Below, piece by piece: positions 1 through 12,770 of a stretch of 64,000 nucleotides of DNA. The number at the start of each line of letters is the position of its first letter. Within the stretch, counting starts at the first letter, position 1. The notes below the pieces were generated by a model. The model saw only the letters and a list, made by a program, of their open reading frames with translations, was not told the origin of the DNA and ran no database searches. This DNA is from Holacanthus passer (lineage: Eukaryota > Chordata > Actinopteri > Pomacanthidae), in contig JAFREQ010000030.1 of NCBI GenBank assembly GCA_025331565.1, positions 1,302,001 to 1,366,000 on the forward strand, given 5' to 3'. Position numbers and translations under genes: made by a program.

Positions 1-1544
1 CACAAATAACTGCATAACAAATGAAAAAAGAGAGCTTGAGAAAGAAGTTCACACCCATCTTGCTTTCTCACCTCTGTACAACTGGCCAATCACTGCATGA
101 AGTGGGTGCAAATGTTGGATATGTCAGTTTCGGAAACTATTTGTTGGACACAGCACCTGCTAATCCAGCCTGACAAAGGTGTGAGGGGAGGGGGTTTCTG
201 AGGCTTTGGACTGACCGACAAGTGCTTCTGTCAGAGATACCAGGGACATTATTGGGATTCGCATTTCATCTTTACGTTTGATTGTGCACCATTAACACAT
301 CCCAGACCAGTCACCCCACTGAACAAAAGACACAATTGTTATCAGCCCTCCCATCCAACTCAGAGTAAGAGGAGAATAAGTCAGTCCCCCAAACTGTGTT
401 GCCCTGATTAGTAGGCCAGCTTTATTGTGATTACTGATTTTCACATTATAATCTCTACACTGAAAAAGTAATCACATTACTGCTAAGGCCCAACCGAAAG
501 ATCCCTTTACTGTCCCGCTGAGTGTTTGAGCTTGTGGTAATAATCAAACTGTGTGGTGTGTGTGTTTGTGTATGTATGTTGCAGAGTGACGGAGACTGCT
601 GACAACACCAAAGACAGGTGAGAAGTCTGCTTTTTGCATTTGCCTCCCAATGTGTTATGATATGATATTATATCTCCTATTTGCCTGGCAATACAAACAC
701 CACCAGAGGTAACCATGTCAGCCCGATTCATTGACTCTAACAATGATTCACCAATAAGTGGCATGTTATGACCCAGCTTTAGGGGTAAATGGATACCAAG
801 AAAATTAAACCAGGTCCCAGGGGTATCCAGACCTGTGCTAAACTAATGGAAATCAATCGGGGCTCTCTCATTAAAGCGATAATCAAGTATGTCTGCTGAA
901 GTTGCATTGATTGGAAAACAGTTTGAGTGACAGCCACACTAACCTCAGGGGCAGTTAGGATGAGTCATGGCAAGTGGGACTTTTGAAGCATCCTCCGTGT
1001 CACTTGTCATATCCTGCCTCCTCGCTTTGATCCGGTGGGACACAGCGGGTCACATGCCGTGACACTGTCCAAATCATCCTCAGGATGATGGCCGGATTCA
1101 CACTCTTACTTACTGCGCTGTGTATTTAGCGGGAGGCGTTTGATGAGCAGGGGAGAGGAAGTAAGTGTATACGCAAGTTAACTTTTTATACAGCTCGTGA
1201 CAACTTGTTTTTGAAGAAGATGCTTGTGATGATGCTCCTGCAGTTATGTGTGAAAATTCATGCTTACTTTACTCGGGATCCACATCAGCTCCAGCCTCTC
1301 TGCCTTTCTTCTCCCTCCATGAAGCTTCAGGACGCCGATCTCTCCACCCACGGTTTATTCTGAGAAAGTTGCTTCCGCCCACCTATGGAAACACTTTCCC
1401 TCAGTAAGTTATTAAACACAACTCCCCCCAGTCATGGCAATATTGGCTCATCACCTGTGTGTGTGGTTTCATTTTGCTTTCATAAAACTAAATAGAATTC
1501 CCCACGGTGAGAAAAATATTTGTTCACCTTCTGAGTGTTTGGAG

Positions 1545-1797
1545 GTTTGTGTGTGTGTGTGTGTGTGGGTTTGCTTATGTCCAAATTGGGGATATACACT
1601 AGACTCAAGACCAGTTGATTCGGGACAGCGGTGCAATTGGAGACAAAAAGTGGTGTCCTCAATTTGGAAAACTGTGAGGTTAAGGTTAGGGTTAGGTTAA
1701 GATTAGGGTTAGGTTAAGGTCAGGTAGTCCTTCAGGTTAGTCTCCAGGAAATGAATGTAAGTCTATGTAAATTCCCCAAAAGTGACATAAGTAAAGA

Positions 1798-1828
<31 letters not shown>
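1545..1828. repeat. Dispersed repeat with degenerate TTAGGG core, bounded by (TG)n tracts
   Basis: (TG)n tracts at about 1545-1567 and 1799-1827 bracket a segment with repeated GGTTAGGGTTAGGTTAAG-like units (1675-1728) and short phrases such as GTCCTCA and CCCCAAAAGT. This layout resembles a repeat I recognise as widespread in fish genomes. It is interstitial and not a true telomere. Confidence 0.6.
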
Positions 1829-1830
<2 letters not shown>

Positions 1831-2417
1831 CATTTTTGTGTGTTTTGTGTCACTGCCGACTGGCCATCCATATTGTCCCGTGGGTGTAACTACATAGTGA
1901 TGAGTGGAGGAGAAAAGCAAGGTAAAGGCACAGTGGTGACTCAGGTCAGGTGGAGGCGTCACACTGACGTAAAACACACAAGAATGACATTCTGCTAAAC
2001 AGCATTAAACAAACCCATATAAAGATCTGTATGTTTTTCTGTCAATGCCAAGCTTCTCCCTTTAAGACACTGGCAGAAGTCCAAAACATGAGACAAATCA
2101 CCTCCTATTTTGAGCCACAGCACATTAACAAGCTGTGTGCTGTGTCAGTGTCTGCGCTTTAGGAGTGAACAACAGCGTTTGTCGAAGGGGCCCTAAATGT
2201 TCCCCTCTCAGCCAAGTGAAATCAGACTGCAGTCTGCCATTGATTTCTCATCCTGGATAGTGACTAAACACCTGAGGGCCGATGTTATTGCTGAGCGAGG
2301 GTGTAAAGTTTGCATTAAACCATTGCTGTTTGTACTGAGCAGCTTACAATTTACAGTACTTGGCAGGATGTTTGTTTCCTGAGTTCAGTGGAAACTGACC
2401 TCAAAATGTTTCCCTCA

Positions 2418-2500
2418 TTCAATGCATCCAATAGATGTTAGGATATTTCAGTCTGGACCGAAGTCGTGGACCAGCAGGCCGACACTGCCATCCCCTGAAC
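2418..2500. repeat. Dispersed repeat, fragment (family also at 12545)
   Basis: Contains GATATTTCAGTCTGGACC, which matches the corresponding part of 12545-12770 (GATATTTCACTCTGTACC). The two share the order CCAATAG / GATATTTCA / GTGG. The autonomous partner is not known to me. Confidence 0.55.
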
Positions 2501-3577
2501 CATGTTGGCCAGAAAAGCGTTGTTGAAAGCTGTGGTTTCAAATGGCTCCTGCAGATTTTGCTCCTTTACTATACATGACATATTATCATAAGTTACATAT
2601 TATCATTTGTTTGCTTACTACTCTTTCTTCAGCAATAATGACATTGCTGAAATAAAGAATCCCTGTGTGCATGGGAGACACACATAAAGACAAAGAGAGA
2701 GAGAATCAGTGTCAGTGGCTCCCATCACCCCCAGTAATCCCCTGATCCCAAAGGCCCAGCAGTTGCTCTCAGTAGCCGCCCCTGCAGGTGCCTGTCTGAA
2801 TATTCTTATTAAAGGGTTTCAGTGTTGTTCCCCAGGTCCCCGTGCAGGGGAGAAGGCTTAGCAGGTGCAGAGCAAGACACTTATCCTTTGAGCTAGGCAG
2901 GGAGTTGTTTCGGCAGGTGGGGGAGGGGTGGGCTTGTTAAGCCAGCCAGAGCAAAGTTTAGCCAACAGATTGCTGCTGTAACTTCTCTAACCAAGCCAGA
3001 GAGGTAAGCCATCGTGCCATACAATTAGGGGTTGAATAGTGAGCGAGGCAGCTATCCAAACACGAGAGGAAGCCAAGCAGACAGGCAGGGATAGAAAACT
3101 GTAGGGGCAGGTGTAGGAGTAGACTGGGCGATGTCAGGCTGTCTGTCTGGTGACTTGTCAGCCTAACTGTCTGGCGCGTGTGTGCGTGGAGAAGGGGTGT
3201 GTGTGTGTGGGGGGCGCACCGAGGTGGCAGCTGCATAACAGCACATGAGGGAAATCACTGTCAGAATGCCGGAGATGTGTGTCAGCCCTGACCCCAGAGG
3301 ATGACCGGTTGGATTAGCAGGGCCGCATCAGGTCGTTACACCGAGCGGCGCGTGTTGGTGTGGACATGTGGACAGCAAGCACTGTTTCATCTCGTGCGTG
3401 CGTGTTTTGGTGGAAGGGGTTATGAATATCAACATGTCACCATATTGACAGAGTAAAAGCCCACTTCCAAATTGTCTTTGAGTGCATTGGCGATCACGCA
3501 CATGTTCATGACAACAGCAGCTCTATTTTTGTTTGCTTTGTGAAGAGCTTCTAATATTTCACAAAGTAAGCCTGTCA

Positions 3578-3614
3578 TCACACACACACACAAACATGCA
3601 CACACACACACAAG
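3578..3614. repeat. (CA)n microsatellite, interrupted
   Basis: Two CA runs separated by AACATG. Confidence 0.8.
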
Positions 3615-4371
3615 CAGGCAACAGGCTTAGTGGTTTCATCCATATTCTCCACTTTGCTCTTTTATTGATGTTTGCTGTCAGTGCGGCAATCTTGGGCACT
3701 TTTCAGGAGAGCAGCTCAGTATGTGAGGTCACTACAGTATGTAAACAAAATGTTTAACCTTGTCTGCCGACCTTCCTGCCGCCGTGAAGAAGCAGGCATA
3801 AAAATCTGTTTGTGTTCGGCATGATGTGATATCTGTAAAGCTGGTTCATTTAATCTCCAGTAGGAACAGCTGTTTCTAAAAAAAAATCTGTTTTTTTAAT
3901 TAAAGATGATCTTGACTAGAAAACATATTTTGAGCATCCCGTGATTTGTACTGTGGAGCTATTGCATGGACTAAATTCAAAGTATAATCTACATTACAGT
4001 TACATTGAAAGCATATGGCATCTAAGACTATAAAACATCTTGTATGCAAATGTCCATTTTTTTTTCCTTTACATTGTGTCATTTCAACCCAAATTATCAC
4101 AATAAGTAACATGTTTTTGCTTATACCTCTAGTTGTACCTATAACCAGGGTTTGACCCCAACACAATGGACATGAAAAGAAAAAAGAGTTTACTTCAAGG
4201 AGCTCACAGCACAGAAAAAATACACTTAAACTCTACCAATTTTACACATCAAAGTCTGTTTACAAGTCTTGGCGAGTACGACTGTCACTCGAGTCAGTTG
4301 CTTGGGGCTAAAGACTACAAGTGTGAAAAAGAAAAATATCTGGGGGGAGTTGGAAAGAAAGAAGAAAGCTT

Positions 4372-4446
4372 CTCAGATGTCTATAGCCCGCTCTTCATCT
4401 CTGCTTGAGGCTAGTGGCTCGAGGCCACAGTAACTGCTACCAGCAT
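4372..4446. repeat. Dispersed repeat, copy 1 (copy 2 at 18288)
   Basis: Aligns with 18288-18362. Both read from CTTNTCAGA through TAGCCC(G/A)CTC(T/C)TCATCT and CTGCTTGA to CGCTACC/CTGCTACC. The gene-like open frame across it is incidental. Confidence 0.6.
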
Positions 4447-4503
4447 AATACACCTGAATCTCTGGCTGAACTGTCCACAGTTGAGTTGCATTGTGGGTAA
4501 TGT

Positions 4504-4850
4504 AGATTATTCCAAAACCCTAATAGTCAAATGTTAGCAAAAATGCTCCCCTGGACAAGAAGCCCAATTGTCCTACAGCCCATTATCCCGAAAAACAACA
4601 TCCAGTGCTCTGAAAATACCCACTGATTGGCTAGTGTTCATTGCTCGGTTAGGGTTAGGGTTAGAAAAAAATGTCAGGGTCAGAGCCAATCAGAGGTAGA
4701 TTAGGGGCGGGTCTTAGTGGAATACAGGTGGGAGAGTGTGTATTTTCAGAGCGATGGGCGTTTGTTTTCAGGATAACGGGCTGTCAGACAAATAGGCTTT
4801 AGGTCCAGTGGGACATTTTTCAGACTATTCGGGTTTCAGAATAATGGGAC
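4504..4850. mobile_element. Foldback / MITE-like element with long imperfect terminal inverted repeats
   Basis: The left arm (about 4506-4622) and right arm (about 4735-4848) are imperfect reverse complements over their whole length. Anchors are TAATAGTC/GACTATTCG, CTGGAC/GTCCAG, CAGCCCATTATCC/GGATAACGGGCTG and GCTCTGAAAATAC/GTATTTTCAGAGC. The spacer carries GGTTAGGGTTAGGG. There is no coding capacity, so it would be non-autonomous. Clear target-site duplications were not identified. Confidence 0.65.
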
Positions 4851-6134
4851 GTTGAAACAATGGCACAGCACCATGCAGACATATTTTGACAAGGAAGAAG
4901 AATGTGTCTGTTGCATCAATTTTGATCTTTTTTTCTAACCATCCATAGTCAGTCAATGTTATAGAAGTGCAGCATCTCTTGCAGTGCAGCACTGGATATT
5001 TGTAGGTTCAGCAGGATATCAATGCAGTGAATCTATAATGATTGCATCTTTTTTGTGACCTTTATTACACTGAAAGAAAACACGCTTTATAACATCACAA
5101 ACAGAAGGACAACAAACAGTATGGATATACAGATGCATAAGGAGGTATGTGCACAGTGTATTATCATGATTGAATCTTGAAGAAGTCTTTTCCGGGAGGA
5201 AACATCACTCATACAATGGACAAAACTCTTACCATGTTAGTGTCATCTCCAGTGCATTGTGTCCCATCTTGCCCAACATTTTTGTGCAGTTATTTAGTTT
5301 CTGTGTGCAATACAAATCGCTCCTTCCAGCCATCCTGTGAATTCTCTCTGACAAAATGAACTGCCTGTTCTCCAGAGACACCTGAGCCTCTTGGGAAGGA
5401 TAAGATTCAAATTGAAAATGTGCTCATGACATGTGACATGATGCGAAATGAACGTCTAATGCCGAATGGCATAATAGAGTATAAATGCCATAATGGCAAG
5501 CTCTATAATACTATAAGCCTGTCTGATAGCAGAGCTTATACCTTGTCAGATGTCAAATGACGAGCTGTAAACGTCATCCAAGTTCACGTGTTGTAAAGAA
5601 ACTGCACGTTTGAGTCAGTGCTTGTGGGCAGACATGAGGTGAATTTTGAAGTAAGAAAGATATAAAGGAGGGGTTCAGCTTTAAAGTGGAGCGTTCAGAA
5701 CAAATGGTATGATGTTGTAAGGCATGTAGTCCAGGCAGCCTGAGCTAGTGTTTCAGTATGCTGCCAGAGCACTGCGTCTGAATCTCCACAGAGAAGGTGT
5801 CAAATAGCCTCTGCAGTAGTTACGATCCAGACCCGCACTGTTACTGGATACTTGCTACTGTCACAGCCTGCCCTCTGAGTGTGTATGCATGTGCACATGT
5901 AGGGGAGCTTGTGCCTTCTTGTGTACCTGTCTGTGTTTGTATTGATGCATGCTATAGTTCATGTGCATGAACATATTTCTGTACTGTGTTTTTGAGCTCT
6001 GCACGCTGATCGAGCTATGGTGATTGTTGCATCAATGCATTTGCTTGTATTTTGTAAAATGTACTCTCAGTATATAGAGAACACGTTATATGCTTTTGCA
6101 ATGCACTCTTACACGTACATGTATTGCCTGAACC

Positions 6135-6160
6135 CGTCCTCTTGAGGACGATAAACTATC
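6135..6160. repeat. Short palindrome followed by ATAAACTATCTAT, possible LINE 3' tail remnant
   Basis: CGTCCTC (6135-6141), TT, GAGGACG (6144-6150) form a perfect 7-bp hairpin. It is directly followed by a tail like the (AT)AAAGTATCTATC ends of L2/CR1-type fish LINEs. Too short for a firm call. Confidence 0.3.
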
Positions 6161-7984
6161 TATGCTTTCTTCATGTGCTTACTGGGAAATATGTTTGAGT
6201 TTATGGACTTCATTTCCCCCTCCCTCAGAGAGAGGCAAGACGTCATAGAAGTATATCAACTCTAGCAGACTGTGTTGGCCCTGATGGTGAAAGAGACAAT
6301 AGCCAAGCCTCTTATAGCTCCTCTAGAGGGAAATACCCATAAAAGGTTAACAAAAGTCACTTCTTAGACGGCTCTCACAGTCTATTAATCATGTTAAGAT
6401 GATTACGTAAAGGGAATTATCTATCAAAGTGGGCTCAGGCAGGGCACAAGAGTAATTTAGGCTCCTTTTAGCTCAGGAACTTTGTTGGAAATGCTTTTCA
6501 TGGTTACAAAGAGCTCGGCTTATTCACCCAAACAAAGGCTGCATGGAAAATGTTTGAGATTTTTCTGCTACAGGCCTCTATGGTTACATTCTGCATCTTT
6601 TAGATTCACAGACTTCTGCCTCTGTGGAAAAGGATCAATATAAGTATAGTCACTAGTCTCTCTGCAGATTAAAGCTGCACTAATCAATATTTTAGATTAA
6701 AAATGGATCAAATTACTATGTGTAATGTGATAAGAGTTGTTCAGTGACAAGCCCACTGTTTATCACTGAACTTTACAGCTCCTCTCAGCTCTACAGAGCA
6801 TTTTAGCATCTTTCAGCTCATTGTTTTGGTTTCTGTTAATGCTCTTATCAACCTTGTGTCCTTGAGGAGATGGTGCCAAAACAGAAGTGAAAGCGGAGTT
6901 GGTAATAATAACAACTATATACTGTTACTAATACATAGACCATAGAGTATATGCCCTTGGTACAATACACTGAGGTGAATGATACAATTATTAGACTAAC
7001 TAAGGCCAAACTAACTAATACAATATTAAAAATTTTTGTGACTTGAACTACAGTATAAGCAACCAGACGATAATATTTGTGTCTATGTTGATTTTTCCAC
7101 GTTGTATTCATGTGGATTATGTGGGATAACAAAGTTTTAGTGCGCAAGTTTCTGATCGTATTTGTGTGTGTGTGTGTGTCTCACTGTACAGGAGGCCAGC
7201 TCTGCCCTCACCCGTGGGTGCAGGCACCCTGTCTTTGCTCGGTGGGAGTCAACGGGCTGTTCCTGCTGCTTCTCTGATGTCATCACCACCCCCGTCCCCC
7301 ACAGAGCCGGGGCTGCGTGCCTCTGTCTGCAGGGTGCTGATTGTTGTGGCATCCTCCCTTTCACATCTTCCTCCTCCTCCTGCTCTCACCCCTGTGCTTC
7401 CTGCACAACATCTTTGACTCCCCATAGTGACAGTTTGAGTTGACATTCCCAGTATGCCTGAGGACTGTCAGCAGGACATTGTCCTTTTTCATATAGGAGG
7501 GCTGATGAAAAGGGAGACCCCCATCGTGTGCAGCCGCAGTGCAATTCAGCCAACAAATATAACATCAAAATTTTTAGTAGAAATAAGTGATTTTGTGTAT
7601 TGTTGTTATCATTAGAGAATATGAAGATAAGACAAGACCAAACTGAAATTAGTGATACTATGATGTTATACAGAATAGTAATGGTGTGTTATGCATTGAT
7701 ACATCAAGCAAGTAGGTTGCCAAGTTGTTTATCTGTGGATATTAGCTGAAAACTCGATGACAAAAAATGTAACCCATTTATCACTGATAAAAATGTAATT
7801 GCTGTGTAGTGAAGAGATACAAATCTGTTTTACACATACATCAGTGTCGAAATTAAAAAAAAAGACACAGTACATCCATAAACATCATCGGTTGTGTCTG
7901 ATCTTCTTGTCCTTGCTGCCTGCTGATTTCAGCCCCATAACTACCCCCTCTGTGTCGTGCTCTCTCGCTCTCTTCCACTCCCCT

Positions 7985-8260
7985 CTTACCTCCTGCCTCC
8001 CTCTCCCACGGGTTGTTTGCCTGATTGATATAAAATGCATTGCTTTTGAATCTTTAATTCTCATTAAACCAAAGTGTTCAAGGCCTGTATAATGGCTAGC
8101 AAATTCAAAATTGCCATCAATTATCTCTGTAGACCTCTCATTAGAGATTCTGGCCACAGTTTTGGGCTGCCGCTGCTGCTGCTGTCCCCGACAGGACGCT
8201 GGCAGGTCCGCCTCCACTAATAAGGAGAAAAGTGCAAAGTCATAGAGAGGGGGAGAGGGA
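7985..8260. promoter_or_regulatory. Candidate conserved non-coding element
   Basis: This segment is free of simple repeats and rich in homeodomain-type cores (TTGATTGAT, ATGCATTGC, CTCATTA twice, TCAATTA), joined to a CAG-type GCTGCTGCTGCTG stretch. A 128-codon open frame on the minus strand is probably incidental. Conservation is a guess from composition. Confidence 0.25.
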
Positions 8261-10299
8261 GTGCCACACAATTCCTCTCTTTTTCTCTCATTTCTTCATT
8301 TTTATTTCTCTCTCAGCTGGTGTTAAAGCTGTTTCATTGCACAGACAAAAGGGACCGGCAAAAGATAAGAGCAATTATAAGCTGTTAAAAGTTTTTTGTC
8401 CCTAAATTTGACTCATTACTGTGGATGTAGCAACAGGCCAATTATGGTGTGAACTGTAGATTTAGGAGATATTTGCTTTTAAAGCTGGCAGTGTGGCTGT
8501 TAATAAAATCAGCTGGCACTGACTTCGGTCATTTCCCCTCTCTTCTCTTGAAGTGAGATAAGGCAGGTCATTCCACTTTTTTTTTGATGATATCGCATAA
8601 TGAAAAAGTTGTCTGTTATGTCATTTGGCTTCTTTCAAGATGACTTCCAAACACTGTGACTGAAAATTTCATTCCTCTGTCTGATAGTTTTGAAGAAGAC
8701 AGAGTTGATTTAGAGCCCACTGATGATCCATTGACCCACAGTCATTCTGAGTTGCCAGAATAATTGGATACATCAGCTGTGGGCGATTTCCTCCGCTGAC
8801 TGCCACGACTTCCGGCCGAGGCCTGAGCGACACGTTTCGGACCTTACGGCAAGTGATTCATCAAGATGACTGGAGAGCGTTTGCCTTGATTTTGCTCCTG
8901 CGATGGAGAGCCCTTCAGAATGCACATCACAGTCATCACTTTGCTGTGTGTACAATAAAAGGACCACACACATTCATACTCTCCTCTCTCTCTGCTACAC
9001 ACACACAACATCACGTTTGCCAAGCCCAATCAACAGGACCCCTGGGGAGCAAGAAGGGGGGAACCAAATTCAATCAGGCTATTGATTTGAGGGTGTGTGT
9101 GAAAACGGAGGGGAAGTGTGTATGTGGTCATGCGTGTGTATCCTCACACTCAACAGCATGTCAAGGCCCACTTTTGTCTAAAACAACCCTACAAGTACTT
9201 CTATTTAAAGGACTATCAGCAGCCAGCGCGGCTGCAGCTGGAGAGCTGTTTTTTTCTGCGCTACAGCCGCACAGGGATTGTTTCATCCTCGAGCAACGTC
9301 CTCCGTGTGAGTTAAACTAAGGCTGACACGCTTCAACGCAAGCTTTGCTGAATATCAGCATTACTACGAAACATCGCGGCGAGGGCTTCATTTACAAAAG
9401 TCCACCCTCGTGTCACAGACACTCAAGGGGTCATACGGACAAATGTGAGCAGACAGCTGGTTTTCTGAACCTGCGGTATTGGTATTGTGATATGCTGTGT
9501 GTTCTTTTATGACAGCCTGTCTGCTGCTATTTGTTTCACAGGCAGAACAGTTGCTTGATCCGCTTGGTTTTTTGGAGTTTCCAAACGAAAGCCTTCTTTT
9601 AATATTTACCTCTCCTCTATGTTTTTGCCCCCAAGTCAGAACATGCCTGACCTGTGCACATTTATGCAAATCTGAGGCAAACTGTAACTGACAGTATACG
9701 ATTAGCCGCCACTGTGACTCGTGTCCGACAAGACATCTGTACCGATGCATAAAACGGAGCGATAAATTTCCTTGTTACTACACAACACCATGTCTGGGTG
9801 TAGGAGGTGGGATGAAGAGGCAGAAAGTGTGCCATGATAAATGTTATGCCCCCTGGAATGAGACAGCAGTTTATGTATGGAGGAAGGGGAGCAAATGATC
9901 TCTTTTTACTAGTGTGCAGGTGGTGTGATAAATCTCCCACCCCGGTGGCCATTTTAAGAGCAGCTTGGCCTGTTTTTGCAGACCCTCCAGACTTGGCTCT
10001 CTGAGCAGAAACAGGCAGGCACCATCCTGTAGGAGCTGCATGATATATTCTTAGGCTTCAACTCTATATTCAAACATTGCATTCATACGGGATTCGAGGG
10101 TTTGTGAGTAATCACTTTATTTTCTTCACAAATATACCAAACTGCTGTTCAGGTATTGCTTTACAGTCTGGCGCATTTTTCTACCAGAAAAATGGGAAAA
10201 ACAAAAGTAGTAGTGTATCGTATGATGGAGTTTTTGAGTCAAGCGTCCTTTGAAAAATCCACAGGAATATAGGCGTATATTAAGTAGCCACACAGAGAG

Positions 10300-10700
10300 G
10301 CCACAAAATGAGATACTGAATATATTAATATTTTAATTTTAATACATTAGTAAACATTTTGGAAAATAGTCAATATTTGTTTTCTTAGTTAGATGAGAAG
10401 ACATGTTCATTATGTACATTATGAAGCTGAGCTTAGCAAGACACATTTTGTGCTAAAATTAATAGTTGATCATTTTGTAAAAATATTTACTTTCATCTCA
10501 AGATACAACATGCTATTTAGTCACATTTAGAGGTCCTGCAGACAGGTTTTTGGACAAAGCCAGTCTAGCTGTTTCCCCCTACTCCCAGTCTTTATGTTAA
10601 GCTTGCCGTCTAGCTGCTGGCTCCATACTTAATGCACAGATATAACAGTGGTATGTATCTTCTTATCTGACTCTTGGGGGAAAAAAAGTGGGTATTTATT
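10300..10700 (-). repeat. Dispersed fish repeat (family also at 30780 and 35890), diverged
   Basis: 10540-10690 contains CTAGCTGTTTCCCCCT, CAGTCTTTATG and GGCTCCATACTTAA in reverse orientation relative to 35905-36165. An AT-rich leading part at 10357-10440 (GGAAAATAGTCAATATTTG, AGATGAGAAGACATG) may belong to the same or a second copy. Confidence 0.6.
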
Positions 10701-12544
10701 ATTGTTCATGTGGCCATGAACCATACACTACTGTCGGAACCTTTGTCCCTCGCTTTTGTTTCCTGTCATCTCTCCACTATCGCTAGACGCAGAAAGATAA
10801 TGCTCTGACAAATGCTCATTCTCACCTTTCACAGCTGATTTATGCTGGATACATTTCAAGATTTGAAGCCCTTAAAGCTCTGCTCTATCATTGTCTAAAG
10901 TACATCACCGTGCTGCCATGATGACATGACGTGACCTTGACCTTGGCCCCTGACGGTCACATTATGGTTTCCAAAGCTGTTCAATCAAACTGTATCCTTG
11001 CTAATGCTCATCAAATGTGACTCCACCGTCATCTTCATTTGACACATGTTCAGTAGGACGCGGCTGAAGATGGCAGCACAGATGTCCCAATAAAACAGTT
11101 GTTGCTCAAAATAAAACTGTCATCCACATGAGTTACAGCTCAGCTATTTGTTTCCAGTTGAAAGAACAATGCACTTTGCTTCCACGCATTGATTCACAAG
11201 GACTCGTAAGCATGGCACCGAGTGTTGCTCCTATTCTGTTGTTTACCTCTTTAGACTGGACACAAGGGGAATCAATACTGCTCTCTGACAGGTCAGTAAA
11301 CAGCCTCCATCCGATATTTACTGGTGTCGAGGTTCAGCGGCGCTCCTCTCGCTACCGTCTCCATCCGCCCCACCCGGGTTTATATTTCTGTCCAAGCCGA
11401 GTCACTCCATCAATGGAGGGCGTTGACATATCCCCCCCTTCCGCCACCGTCGCCGCTGCTGCCCATCAGGGTGGCAGGGTCTTTAATCGATGTGGAGCCA
11501 AATGGGTGCTGGAAAAGGCCATTTAGCCTGGGTTGTTGACAGTGCTGCTCAGACAAAATGATAAAGCTTCTTGTTGGCGATAAGAGCAGGCAGGGAGGCT
11601 GGCAGAGACAAGGACGAGACGGCAGACATAATGGGGGATCTGGGCGGGGCCTATGTACTGTATATATGTAGTTAAACATGTATGATGAATTGGATGAGGC
11701 TCCTATTTAGAGGATGAGTCCCCCCAAAATAAGCTTAGGAATATCATATTTAGTTTAGCCAAGAATCAAAAATCAAATCAAAAGAGTATAATATTTCTTA
11801 AATGATAAGATTGTTCTTTAAGGGGAGATGGTCATATTTAGTATTTGCATTTCTCACTGTTCATTTTCCTATGTTCAAATGCTTTATTTTTGAGAAAACT
11901 ATGATGATCAACTTCACCTTTTGCCTCAGTCACAGTGAGTCAAAGCTTCTCTGTTTTATTGTTGCTGGTTGAATCAGTGTCATCATCAGGTCACCCACTG
12001 CTTAATGTCAATCAACCGACACCCACAGGAATAAATAGAAGTTTCTGCCAGGAAAGAATTCCTTGAAACAATGTTGCCCAACAAACTTTATTTTCAAACC
12101 CACGTCTCACTTGGGGCACTGTAGTTGTCAAAGACAGCTGCCTAACAGCTTGGTGTGAGCAACTGTGATCAGAGCCCCATGATGCAGGGATACACCAGTC
12201 AACTTTTCATATAACAGGGATGGCATGGGGATTGGTGTTACCTTGATCAGCTGGAGGTTTGAGGTTTGTCCAAAATGCACCATGTAGCTATGACACACCT
12301 CCCCAGTGGCTGCATCTCGTTTCCTTCCTGTCCTAAGTTGCCATTTTTTAAACTTCCAAAAGAAAAAAAAAAGTTGCAATGTGTCCGAACTATAGACTTA
12401 AAAAGACATATCAAACAAGGAGCTAGAAGTTGCTCTGTTAACAAATAATAGCAATAATACTAACAATAAAAAGACTCTGCAAAGCTGTATGTTCAGCAGA
12501 AATAATGTTTACCATGTTTGGGGACATTAGATTTGTTTACCAAT

Positions 12545-12770
12545 TTCACAGCAATCTATCCAATAGTTCGCCTGGGAGCCATCTGTAATACAAATTTTGT
12601 GCCAATTTATGCAGTAGATGTTGGGAGATTTCACAGAATAATTGAAAAAATGTAATTAGGGTACATCCTCAGGGGACCATGAATGTCTGCACAAAATGTC
12701 CTGGCAATGCATCACATAGTTGTTGAGATATTTCACTCTGTACCAAAGTGGTGATCCCACAGATCGACAC
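12545..12770 (+). repeat. Dispersed fish repeat, longer copy (fragment also at 2418)
   Basis: Reads through CAGCAATCTATCCAATAGTT, CAAATTTTGTGCCAATTTAT, GACCATGAATGTCTGCAC and TTGTTGAGATATTTCACTC. This phrase series recurs in many teleost genomes as a high-copy non-autonomous repeat. The short open frame across it is not a gene. Confidence 0.6.

Larger units (their letters stand above)
1..4503. other. Non-coding stretch, probably intron 2 of ccdc85a (left part)
   Basis: Open frames here are short and show no recognisable protein. The stretch contains (TG)n and (CA)n microsatellites, a telomere-like repeat at about 1675-1728 and a fragment of a dispersed fish repeat at about 2418-2500. Nothing else could be supported. 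Confidence 0.6.
4851..10299. other. Non-coding stretch
   Basis: No supported exon. Contains a perfect short hairpin next to a LINE-tail-like motif (6135-6160), a dispersed-repeat-like segment at about 6665-6840 (starts TTAAAGCTGCACTAATCAAT), a TG run at about 7164-7180 and a candidate conserved non-coding element at 7985-8260. The rest shows nothing I can name. Confidence 0.5.

Noticed and set aside
1675..1728. Telomeric repeat array
   Set aside because: Degenerate and short, flanked by (TG)n within a dispersed repeat, so not a telomere or fusion point.
7885..8271. 128-codon minus-strand open frame
   Set aside because: No recognisable domain, and no splice or start context. More likely part of a non-coding element.
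11128..11526. 132-codon plus-strand open frame
   Set aside because: No family resemblance and irregular composition. Chance open frame in a long non-coding region.
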